Assembly (NCBI GenBank): GCA_004431415.1
Contig: QPMI01000015.1
Span: 545,596 to 609,595, forward strand
DNA: 64,000 bases
Origin: Cyanophora paradoxa
Taxonomy: Eukaryota > Glaucocystophyceae > Cyanophorales > Cyanophoraceae
Direction: 5' to 3'
Shown: positions 42,901 through 52,837 of the stretch, piece by piece
Position numbering within the stretch: the stretch's first letter is position 1
How the letters are laid out: every line of letters begins with the position of its first letter
Translations under genes and position numbers: made by a program
Notes under the pieces: generated by a model
Databases searched by the model: none
The model's input: only the letters and a program-made list of their open reading frames with translations
Told to the model about the DNA's origin: nothing

Positions 42901-45900
42901 CTAAGGCGGCGGCAGCGGGCGGACGAGCTGGCTCGGCGCGTCGAGGCGCAGACGGCCCGCGTCGCCGCCGAGGCCCAGGCGAGCCCCGCGCCGCGCGCCG
43001 CGCGCCCCGCCGGGCCGCAGGCTGTACATCGGAGCCGGGGCGGAGCGTGAGAGATCTCTCTCTCGAGCTCCCCGGATCAGAGAGCCGGGGCTGTACATCT
43101 AGGGCTCTCTCATGCTCCGCCCCGGCCCGCCTTGATCCGGCCCGCAGCGTGCGCGTAGCGCCCTGGAACCGGCCGAGGTCCGTATCCGGATCGGCGCCCA
43201 GCCCCTTCGTCCTCCTCAGCTCCGCCCCGCCTGACTTCCGCCGCAGCGGGAGCTGGAGGAGGAGCTGCGGGCGGCCCAGGAGCGCCTGCGGGGGGCCTCT
43301 GACAAGGCAGCCCGCGCCCCAGCCTTCCCCGCGAGTCTAGTAGATCTAGAGCTAGTCTAGATCGCAGGCGCCGCCCCGCTCACTCGGCCCGGCCCGCGCG
43401 CAGCTCCCCGAGGTGGACGCGGCGGTGGCGGAGGCGGAGGGGGCGGCCCGTGGCATCCGAGTGCGCGGCTGCTGCGAGCCGCAGCCCCGCCCCGCCCTTC
43501 GCGATCGTGTGCCTTATCGTTTGCGCGCAGGGCCAGCTGAGCGACGTGTACGAGAAGGTGGGCGTCTAGCGCCGCTCAAGCTTCTAGCTTGTGCTCGCTC
43601 TGCGGCGCCCGGTCTAGCTGTGTCTGGGTCTAGATCTGGATAGCTATAGCCCATAGCCGCGTACGGTCTGGTTGCAGATCTAGCCAGCACTAGCTAGTCA
43701 AGCCCCGCGCGCGCGCGCGCGCGCGCGGGGGGCGCGGCCTGCAGCCGATCGCGATGCGCGGATCCCCGGCAGCTGAACCGGACGAGCCGTGACCGCTACC
43801 TGCTCGCCTCGACGCTCGCCAACTACCGCAGCCGCTTCGGTGCGGCCGGATTCGATGCGAGATCTAGAGCTCGAGGCTAGCGCGTGATGCTAGCGCTGCT
43901 AGTGGTCGAGATTTGATCCGCGGCTGGGCGCAGCGGACTCGATGGCGCAGGCGGGCCTCTGCAAGCGGCAGCTGCGCGCCGCCGACGCCGAGCTCGCCAA
44001 AACGTGCGCGCGTGGACGGGGCCCGCGCCCGGCAAAAAGTGGGCGCCCGCGGAATAGAGGCGGGCCCGCCGAAAAACTGGTCTGTGCAGGGATCGAACCT
44101 GCGACCGTGGCGTTATTAGCACCACGCTCTACCGACTGAGCTAACAGACCGATGCGAGATGTGATTTCTTTGGGAGGCTGGTTTCCCGGCAGCTTTGCTC
44201 CGCCGTGTGACCTCCACTATGCTCCAGTCGCTCGGGGGGCGGCGGAGCGCGGAGGCGGCGGCGGGGCCCGAGGCCGCCCTGGTCGCCGAGCGGCGGGCCG
44301 AAGAGCGCCTCGAGGAGGTGCACGCGCCGCGCTGCTCAGCGCTCTCTCAACGCTGACGCGAAGCCGAACGCGTACGCAGGCCATGCGGGGACTCCGCGCA
44401 GCCGGCCTGGGCCTGGGAGGCGGGCCCGTCGCTCCGGGGGCGCCAAGTAGCGCGTGCGCTGCGCACGCGCGCGCCCCGCCGCGCCGCGCGCACCGCTCCA
44501 GTCTCGAGCCAGCGCGGCAGGCCGGCTCGGGAGGGCGCGCAGCCGCCGCCGCCGCTGGGCGAGATCGAGCGCGAGAACGCGGCGCTGCTCGCCCAGGCGC
44601 GACGCGCTCGGCTCCGCTCTGGAGACAGGCCTGCTCCGCTGACATTCCGCGCCTGTCTGCGCGCATGCGCAGGTCCAGGAGATGCGGCGGCGCCTGGAGG
44701 GACGCCCCGCGGTCCCGGGCCCCGCCGCTCCGCCTCCGCCTCCGCCGCCTGCGGGCGAGCCACGGCCGAGCGAGTGGGAAGCTTTGGAGGAGCGGCTCCG
44801 CTGCGAGGCGCCGGCCGCGGGCCAGCCCGAGGCGCGCGCCTCTCCTCGCCCCTCTCCTCCTCCTCCTCCTCTCTGACCTGGGCCCCCGCAGCGATCGCTC
44901 CTGGGGCGCGCCTCCGATGTCCTCCTGTGGCCCGCCCGCGCGGCCGGGCGCGCCGCCTCCCGCGGTGCCCGCTCGCCTCCCCGTTCGCCTCCCCGTTCGC
45001 CTGATCCCCCCTCCTTCTCAGGCGCCTCGGCGATTGCGGGGGCGTTCAACGCGGCGGACGCGCGCGTGCGCTCCGCCGCCGATACCGCCGTCCACGCCGT
45101 CGCCGGCGGTCCGTCTTCGTCTTCGCTCCTTGCTCCCGTTCCCCTCAATTCTACTTCTCCTCCTCTCAGGGGCCCACAAGGCAGCCGACGCGGCCCGCTC
45201 CGCCGAGCACGGGGCCGAGGACGCCGTCCGCGGTCCGCCCGATTGCGCCCTCCGGCCCGCCCCGCAGCGCAGCTCCTCCCCGCCCGTTTGTCTTACTTGC
45301 AGGCGCGGTCTTCGCAGGCGCTGCCCGGGCCGTGAAGCACGGCGCGCGCGCGTCCCCTCTCCGCCTGGGTTGCGCTCCCTTGCCTGAGACGGCGCCGCCG
45401 GCGCCGCGCGCAGGCGGTGAGGCCGTCGTGGACGCCGCGGAGGACGCGGCGGTCTCTGCCGCCTCCGCCGCCGGCCGCGCCGCCCGTGCAGTCGCCCACG
45501 GCCCGCCCCGCCCTTCTACCCTCTCCTGCTCTTGGCGCCGCGCCCGTCTCAGGCTGCCGCCGCAGGGGGAGAAGTGGTGGTGGACGGGGCGGGCCGCGCG
45601 GTGCACGGCGCCGAGGACGCCGCCGCCGCCGCCGCGCGCGCCGCAAAGCGACGTGCGCCCCTCCGCGCCCCTTCGCTCTCCTCCCACTCACTCCGGCGCA
45701 GGCGCCGGCGCCATCGTCCACGGGGCCGAGGAGGCCATCGCCCGCGGTGCGCCGCTCAGCTCACTCTGCGGCCCCCGCCCCGCCCCGCCCACTCCTCCGG
45801 GGCAGGCGCCGAGGCCGTCGGGAGCGCTGCCTACGCCGCCGGCGACGCCGCCCTCCGCGGTGCGCGTCCTGAGGTTCGACAGAGGCCGCCGGACCTGACT

Positions 45901-47316
45901 CGGACGCGCGCAGGGGGCGAGGTCATCGTAGGGGCGGCGGAGGACGCCGCCGAGTCCGCCGCCGCGACCGCCGGCCGCGCCGCCCGCGCCGTCGCCCGCG
46001 GTCCGTCCCGTCCGACTTTGGCGTCGCCCGGCCCCTCCCGCTTCTGCTCACTCACTGTGCTCGGCGAAGGTGGCGAGGCTGTTGTGGACGGGGCGGGCCG
46101 CGCGGTGCACGGCGCCGAGGAGGCCGCCGCCGCCGCCTCGCGCCGTGCGCCTCGCGCCCCGCCGGGCCCCGCCCTCATCCGCCCATCATCGATCCACTCT
46201 ACAGGAGCCGAGGAGGCGGCGGCGGCCGCGGCGCGCGGCGTGAAGCGCGGTGCGCGCCCCGCCTTCTCTGATTCCGCGCCGCTCGTCTTACTTTCTTTTG
46301 CCCAGGGGCCGAGTCGGCCGTGCACGGGGCCGAGGACGCCGCGATCGCCGCCGCGCGCCGCGCCCACGACGGTGCGACCCCGCCAACCCGCCACCCCGTT
46401 TTTCCGAACCCCCGCCCCACCTTCAAACCCGCCAACCCGCCCGACCCCACCCGCCCTTCGAACCGATTTATGTCGCCTCTCTGACATTGCTTGGCCGTCG
46501 CGCAGCCGCCGTACAAGCGCGAGAGGTCGTCGTCGACGCCGCTGGCCGCGGTGCGGCGCCGCCTCCCGCCCGCCCCGCCTCGCCCGCCCGCGTCGCCCCT
46601 AGCCGAGCGCTGACCGCCTCTACAGTGATCCGCGCCGGCGACGCGGCTGCTGACACTGCCGAGCGCCGTGCGGCCGCGCCCGCCCGCCGCCCGCCCGCCC
46701 GCCCGCCCGCCCGCCCGCCCGCCCGCCGCCCTCGCGCGCGCGCCGCCGACGCCGCCGCCGCCGCCCGGCTCACCGCAGGCCTCCACGACGCGAAGGAATC
46801 CGCCAAGGAAGGTCCGCCTGCTCCGCTCTGTCCCACGCCGCCGCCGACGACGACGACGCTGACACCGGCGCGGCCGGCGCGCGCCCCGCAGTCGCCTGGC
46901 GGGCGGAGGGCGCCCTGGAGGACCAGGCCCGACGCGTCGCGGACGCGGCCCGCCGCGGTGCCCGCCCCGCGCCGCGCCGCCCGCGCGCCCGCCCGCCCTC
47001 GTCCGCTCTTACGAGCGGCCTCAGCCAAGGAGGTGGTGATCGAGGGGCCGCGGGAGGCGGCGCGGCGCGGGCGGAGGCGGCCGGGGGCGGCGCCGGCCGC
47101 TGGGGCGGGGCCGGGGGCGAAGAAGAGGAGGCGGAGGTGGAGGTGGTGCTGGACGAGTGGGAGCGGCGGCGCGGCGGGCGCGGCGGGGAGCAGCAGCGGC
47201 ACGTGCACGTCGAGGAGCGGGCCTGGAGCTCGGGCGACCGGGAGCGGGACCGGCGCCCCCCAGAGGAGGGCGTCCGGGAGGCCCTCCGGCGCGCCGCCGG
47301 CCGCCACGAGATCTAA
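39981..47316 (+). CDS. Single-pass membrane coiled-coil protein with exon-coded Ala-rich repeats
   Basis: First exon from ATG 39,981: a hydrophilic leader, then one membrane segment (WFVGMWPAIALIIISYATLPF). Many short exons follow, mostly charged Ala/Glu/Arg coiled coil (AERWHEDVARWTRTTEDEAE, RELEGALREAGSARAGLRAL, LEAGLENSERNAAHLFSRRD, LEEELRAAQERLRGASDKAA). From 45,022 each of at least 13 consecutive exons codes one Ala-rich amphipathic repeat such as GGEAVVDAAEDAAVSAAS, all flanked by phase-1 introns. It ends VEVVLDEWERRR...RRAAGRHEI-stop. Introns are GT-AG or GC-AG (donors at 45,342 and 45,501). I do not recognise the family; the repeats resemble LEA-type or apolipoprotein-like amphipathic helices, which is only a likeness. 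It could be two genes, since no transcript evidence spans 42-45 kb. Confidence 0.6.
42780..42912. repeat. Local pyrimidine repeat in an intron
   Basis: Imperfect copies of a CTTCTCTCTCTAAGGCGCT-like word, four or five times, ending in a possible splice acceptor region of the coiled-coil gene. Two longer near-identical pieces (ttctccgaatcttctctctc) frame the block. Confidence 0.7.
43706..43727. repeat. (CG)11 dinucleotide repeat
   Basis: Eleven CG dinucleotides in an intron of the coiled-coil gene, the kind of alternating purine-pyrimidine sequence able to form Z-DNA. Confidence 0.9.
44078..44150 (-). tRNA. tRNA-Ile (anticodon AAT)
   Basis: A 73-base cloverleaf on the minus strand. The acceptor stem is GGTCTGT with ACAGACC. 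The D arm holds a good A box (TAGCTCAGTCGG). The anticodon loop CTAATAA gives AAT, read as isoleucine after inosine modification. The T arm GCAGG-TTCGATC-CCTGC holds the B box. The discriminator base is A, there is no encoded CCA and no intron, as expected of a nuclear eukaryotic tRNA. A run of five T on the minus strand follows within a few bases, a RNA polymerase III terminator. It lies antisense inside an intron of the coiled-coil gene, between exons ending AELAKT and starting near 44,190. Confidence 0.97.
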
Positions 47317-48444
47317 TCTGTGGGGAGGGGACCCTAGCGCTAGCCTAGTTGCTGCACGTGCGCCGGCGCCGCAGCCCCTATAGGTAGACGTAGTGTGGTT
47401 CGATTTGCAACTGTAAATTGTATACGCAATTCATTGCCATGGCCATGGCCAGTAGTTCGTCTCGTTGTCTGCTGTATCTTTGATTTGTGACTTATTATCC
47501 TTAATATCGCTACCTATATATAGCTACGGGGGGATCCCCACCGTAGTCTCTCAAAAAAAATCGTTGCCAAGTTGCGAGCCGCTGAGCTCGAGCTGTGCGG
47601 AATCGTTTGAATTCGAACTTCAGCGCTAGGAAGCTCTAGCCGCTGCCATGCAGCAGGCTGAGCTCGAGCGGCCGGCGGCTTATAATTACATTTTCTGGGG
47701 CCGCGCGCGGCAGGTAGCATATATAGCTAGCATGCGCACTGCCATGTCCATGGCCATGGCCAGGCGCCGGCGCCGCGGGCCGGACCGGCGCCGCGTATAC
47801 GTACGTTTAAATATTTTAAATATTCGATCATTTGACGCTCATGATCATATTTGCATCAGCACGTATACGTATACGTATACTAGTGCACGTGACTGTTTGA
47901 GCCCGAGTTCTCGGCCGAGGCATGCGCGTGCAAGCCCCGCGGCCGAGGATCGGGCCAAGACTGCGTTATTGCCTTGTCATTTTCACACATATCACTCGCA
48001 GCTGCGTCTGCAGCAAGCAGTCAAAATGTTCACTAATACTGTATCAACTACGATGCTCGGAAAAATATAAGCGACCGAGGAATATGTTACATAACATGAT
48101 GATCTGATCGCCTCTCGCTAGTAAGTTTAAAATTTACTGCCTGGGTGCCTCACGTGGGCCGGGTGTCGAAACGCGCCTGCTGAGCGTTCTAAGCTAGGAT
48201 CGAGCTAAAAGCATTCACATTGACGATGAGGTAAGCATTTCGAGCTAACAAACGTAGACGTTGCCTCGAGGGTGGGGGAAAATGGTATTTACTGAGCGAG
48301 TGGGGGTCGGACTGACAGACGTCGGGCTAGGATGTAGAAACAATATAATACAGGGCGACCATATTAATGATGAAAGGGGGAAAGGGGGTCCGCTGTGGGC
48401 CTGCTCTGCCTGCCGAGGCCCAACCAGGCCCGGGCCTACGGCGA
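47317..48444. other. AT-richer intergenic region with palindromic words
   Basis: Between the 3' ends of the coiled-coil gene (plus) and the HMG-box gene (minus). Dense in self-complementary words: ccatggccatggcc, gtatacgtac, tttaaatattttaaatatt, cgtatacgtatacgtatac. It includes a probable retroposon end at 47,440-47,560. No gene recognised. Confidence 0.6.
47440..47560 (+). mobile_element. Probable second copy of the short retroposon
   Basis: Its 3' end matches the element at 51,504-51,657: GTGACTT..TATCCT, then a terminal hairpin (CTACGG...CCACCGTAG, 47,524-47,546), then a pyrimidine link and eight A (47,553-47,560). The 5' boundary is unclear and the flanking duplication is at best a few bases (TCGTTG), so this may be an old or truncated copy. 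Confidence 0.45.
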
Positions 48445-50534
48445 CTACTGCTGGAGGATGCCGGGGGGCACCGGGGAGAGGCGGGGCCGGCGGGCGGCGG
48501 CCAGGGGGTCCCGGGCTAGGTCCGGGTGCTGCCGCTCGAACTCCTCCCGGAGCCGGTCCGCCATGTCCTCGTACTTGCGCTTCTTCTCCGCCGGCAGCGC
48601 CGCCCACAGGTCCCCCAGCTGCCGGGGCGTCAGGGGGGGGGAGAGGGGGGGGTAGATAGATTCGACGGGGTACACGCACGAGCTTGGAGATCTGGGCGTT
48701 GGTGAGGTGCGGCCACTTCTCCTTCAGCTTCGGGCGGGCCTCCTTCATGAACTGCCGAAAGATAAGGAAAAGAAAGGAAGGGAAAGGAAAAAGGAAAGGA
48801 GGGCGGACCAGGATGAAGCAGTTGTGGGGGCGGGCCACCTTCTTCTCCCGCATGGGGCACTTGGAGGACGACGAGGAGGAGCCGGAGGCGACGGGGCCGC
48901 GGGCGGGGATGGGGAGCGGGGAGGAGGCGAGGGAGGGGCCGGCGCTCGAGGGGAGCGAGCCGAGGGACTCGAGCCCGAGGCCGCCGAGGTCGGCGTGGGG
49001 CCAGGGCGCGAGGCCGGCGAGGCCGCCGAGGCTCAGCGGGAGCGAGGCCAGGGCCGCCTCGTCTATGAGCGAGCCGCACGAGGAGATGCCCGACGAGACG
49101 CCGCAGTCCGGCGAGTCGGGCGGCGAGAGCATGGGCGAGCTGTACCCCGACGAGGGCGAGAAGCAGCCGCCGCTGCCGTCGACGTAGAGCGACGCCGCCT
49201 GCACGCGCGCGATGGCCGGCTGCAGCGGCTGCGCGTTCAGGCACATCGGCTCGACCTTGACCGCCGCGAGCTGCTGCTGCGCCGCCGCCGCCGAGGCGGC
49301 CGCCGTCGAGCCCCACTGCAGCTGCTGGTGCCGGCCGCCGACGCCGATGGGGACGCTGTCGGCGCCCGGGACCCAGGCCTCGGGGGGGAGGGCCACCCTG
49401 GCCATGGGCGAGACGGTGCGGGAGGCGGCGCGGGAGGCGGAGCGCGAGGCGGGGCGGGAGGGGCGGAGCTCGTCGTACGACATGGGGCGCGCGGCGGGGG
49501 ACTCCTCGTGGTGCGGGGACGGTGCGGGGGGGGCGACGGAGATGTTGAGCGGGAGCGGCGCGTCCAGGCTGTGCATCGAGGCCGGCCGCGCGCTGGACGA
49601 CGGGAGGAGCGCGGAGAGCGATCCCTCGATCTCTCGCACGCACTCGCGCTGGCTCTGCGCGAGCCGCGCGAGGAGCGCCTTCTGCCCGACGGCCCGCGGA
49701 CCGAACTGGACGGCCGCCGGCAGCTTCGGCGACTTCGTCAGCGGCGACGCGGCGGCGCCCTCGCCGCTCAGCTCGTGCGGGCGCTGCGCCGGCTGCCCGT
49801 CGGCGGAGGACGGCAGCCCCGGCGTCGCCGGGTCCTCCTCCGTGGCCGACAGCGATGGCGTGCTCACGGAAAGGTCCGGGCTGCCGGGCTGCAGGTCCGG
49901 CAGGCTCCCGGCGTCGGCAGCATGGAACGTCCGCTCCGCGGCGGGCGCGGGCAGAGCGGAGAGATCTTCCTGCGCTTCCGACGCCGCGACTGCCGCTGGA
50001 GGCTCCGTTGGCGCCGAGCCCTTCGCCGGCTGCTCGGTGACCCAGTCCTGTTTCCCGAAGGCGTCGGCGAGGGACTAAAACGGACGAGAGGGGTTGGTGC
50101 GAACCAGAATGTCCGACAGAGCCTGCCAGCGTTCCAAAGGGGAAAGCTCCCGCTGCAATGTGGTCTCCAGGTTCTTGATCACTGCGTAACGGATGCTCGA
50201 TGGGGGAAAGACGGGAGCGCGCGTGAAAGAGCTGACCTGGAAAGCACACAGAAGCGTTCTTGCACGTGTCGCAGCCTTGATTGGGATTGCAGCTGCCCCT
50301 GCCCTCCGACGAGCAACTCCCCTTCCGACGAATCGCCATCTTCTCCGGCTCGCAGTCCGCCTTGGTCGACGTCTTGCAGCAGTTGTCCGTCACACACGAG
50401 CCAGCATCTTTCGGCTGCAGCTGCAGGCCCTTCTCCTCGTGCTGCTCGCTCGGGCGGAAGTCCGAGAAGATCTCATCGAGATCAATCTCGTCGTCCAGGC
50501 TGTAGATGGTTGGGACGAAGCCAAGTGCATCCAT
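48445..50534 (-). CDS. HMG-box (MATA type) transcription factor
   Basis: Five exons give 628 residues in frame: 50,534-50,237, 50,181-50,105, 50,074-48,809, 48,751-48,680 and 48,618-48,445. The N-terminus is acidic (LDDEIDLDEIFSDF) with a Cys-rich stretch (CVTDNCCKT, CNPNQGCDTCK); the middle is long and Ser/Pro/Ala-rich, as in activation regions. The C-terminal HMG box spans three exons: KVARPHNCFIL|FMKEARPKLKEKW, HLTNAQISKL|LGDLWAALPAEK, YEDMADRLREEFERQHPDL. The RPxNxFIL, ISKxLGxxW and HPD pattern is that of MATA/SOX sequence-specific HMG boxes, so it should bind and bend DNA in the nucleus. Three introns are 55-61 bp; one is only 30 bp (50,104-50,075) and removes an in-frame TAG. ATG 50,534 is the first in frame. 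Confidence 0.9.
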
Positions 50535-52837
50535 CTGAGGCGATCCCCCGGTCAGCGTCCATTGTTGGTACTACCGGCCCGACATCGATGACAGCCGCCG
50601 TGGTGCCGCGGCTCTGTGCGCTAAACAGCTTCCAATGCGAACCTCTGGATGACTTCGCGCCGAACGGCGCGTGGAACGCCCGTAGTGGACAGCAGAACGA
50701 GCTAAGCGAGCAAGAGCTGCCACGAACGCTCGCCCCCGTGAGCGTGTGAGAGAAGGCGAAGCAACTGTCCTCCCTCTTACGCCAGACTGCAGAAGCTGGT
50801 TCCTCGCTCAAGCCGCAAGATCAACTTCACGCGTTGGACCGCGAGCTAGCTAGCCAGCCGCTGCAATTGTAGGCCCGCTACCCGCGCAGCGCCGCAGCTG
50901 TGACCGGCAAACGGCAGAGCTATGCGAAGCAAAGCTGAAGCTTGAAGGAGCGACTGGGCGAGGCGCCTGCGCCGCCTGCAAAGCTGCACCCGGGCGCCCG
51001 GCCGGGGAGATGGGGCCAGCACCGTGGCAGCACGGCGCGCGCTCCCACAGAGACGCGATATCGATCGCGATGGGCGGCCGCGGACAGAGCGAGTGTCGGC
51101 GGGGGGGGGGAAGGAAGCTCAGAAAAAAGATGTCGTTGTTGTGGTACCTTGTAGCATACGTGTAGGATTCACTAATGATTTGATGTGAAGGCTCCGAGCA
51201 ACTTGCAAATTGCAATCATTAATGATGTGAATTGGTGCCAATTGGCAATTGCGAATGCGGAATGCGCTGCTCATCCATGATGCGCATGTACATGTACATC
51301 ATATGTACATGTGCGGTTCGCTTGCAAAGGGCCCCAACTATTGGTCTAATTATAATCTGAAAAAAACTCTCACCGAACATCGGCGAACAAAGGCTGCGGA
51401 CGTCATTCAGACCGTTTTCAGCCAATCGCCGTACACCAAGTACTTGCTTATACGTAATATTTTAATGGACGTAATCACAAGACTCACAACGCGCCGAATT
51501 TTAAGGTCGTGCTACGACCTCCCGGATTCCCGGGTTCGGTTCCTGCTGTTTCCGCTACGTTGTACTTCGAATCCTTGTGATTCCCGATACCGTGACTTGT
51601 ATCCTCGTTGTGTACTACGAGTGGGCACGCCCACCGTAGATCTTTAAAAAAAAAAAACGCGCCGAATTTTATTATGAACGAACTTCGGAAGGCATACGTA
51701 ACGGCCGCAAATCCGGATCTGATATCGATATCCATGATTTGATCGATTTAAACGGCCGCGGGCCGGATCCGGATTAATTTTCCGGATCCGGCGCGGACAC
51801 GCGAAAAGTCAATTTTTTTGCGCGATATCGATCCTCATGTTCATGATTAAATTGCGTCATACGTATACCGATATCGATCGCGAAGTGACGCCGAATTTCG
51901 AATTCGAAGTCTCGAACCGATCGAGAATCTGTTGAATCTTCAAATTGAACTGTTCACTCGGCAACGTTAACCGGCGCGCGACGGTCCGGCGGGGTAGCCG
52001 GCCACGGCACTGCGGGGGCTGCACAAAGAAACAAAATTACGAAGACAAGAGCACGAAAGAAAGAATCGACAATAAATTTAAGGGAAAACACAGAGACAGA
52101 TCGCCGAATTCGAAGAAACGACAAGCGAACGAGACCGCCGGGCCGAGCAGATATAGCGACAGATCTAGAGGATGACAGACACGAAGAAGAGCTAGAGCTA
52201 GAGCTAGAGATACCATCAACAACTGAGGGAACCACATCACTAATTATAACGTTAACAAGCGGAGGACAGAATTGAGAAAGATAAATCACAGGAAGCAGCC
52301 TGGCAGACAGGTAAGCGGAACAACAAGACGACGTGGAGGCTGATCGAGGCGAGGCAGGACGATGCGAAAGGGCAGAGCTACGGCACGAGAAGGACACAGA
52401 AGGCGGATCAGGCGGATCAAGAGCAGGCAAAAGGACAGTCAAAGGAATCACTAAATCCGGCCGGGGTCGAGGCGGGCAGTCGGGCGGAGCCTCGGAGAAT
52501 GGAAGTCTTGACATAACTATAATCACATCGATACCAACATAAACATGCACAACGTTAACATCATGGCACGCGCATGCGCGTGTCAAGCCTACAGACCCAG
52601 ATTTAGAGGCCAGATTTAATACGCTCAGCTGGGCGCGAGAGACTGATCATGATCATGATCATGATGCGGTACCGCGGCCGGTATACGTACGTATACGTAT
52701 ACTGCACGCTGAGCACAGGACTGCAGTATATATCACTGAGTCATATACGTGTACATTAAACCGTGGTACTATGGTACAAAGTACATTCTGCACTTCATTA
52801 TTTACAGTACTGCAAACGACAGTACTACCCGCGGGCT
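50535..52837. other. 2.3-kb intergenic region with a retroposon and palindromes
   Basis: Upstream of the HMG-box gene and downstream of the kelch/PKD gene, so it should hold the HMG promoter. AT-richer than its surroundings. Contains the short retroposon at 51,504-51,657, self-complementary blocks (catgtacatgtacatcatat near 51,285; ggatccggattaattttccg near 51,770; gatcatgatcatgatcatga near 52,645; gtatacgtacgtatacgtat near 52,680), and a purine-rich stretch (51,950-52,560) with only weak open frames. No convincing gene. Confidence 0.55.
51504..51657 (+). mobile_element. Short non-autonomous retroposon (SINE-like) with TSD
   Basis: A 154-bp element flanked by perfect 14-bp direct repeats cgcgccgaatttta (51,490-51,503 and 51,658-51,671) and ending in 12 A. 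It begins with a hairpin (AGGTCGT-GCT-ACGACCT), has a B-box-like GGTTCGGTTCC about 35 bases in, and ends with another hairpin (CTACG...CGTAG plus GTGGGC...GCCCAC, 51,615-51,639) before the poly(A). Target-site duplication plus poly(A) is the mark of LINE-driven insertion; the B box suggests RNA polymerase III origin. Too short to code. No A box was found with confidence, so SINE status is inferred. Confidence 0.8.

Noticed and set aside
48707-50749. 680-codon plus-strand frame opposite the HMG-box gene
   Set aside because: Antisense shadow in GC-rich DNA; the minus-strand model has five phase-consistent exons and a recognisable HMG box.
51945-52586. Short open frames in the purine-rich intergenic stretch
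   Set aside because: No domain, biased composition and no consistent splice sites; I could not support a gene.
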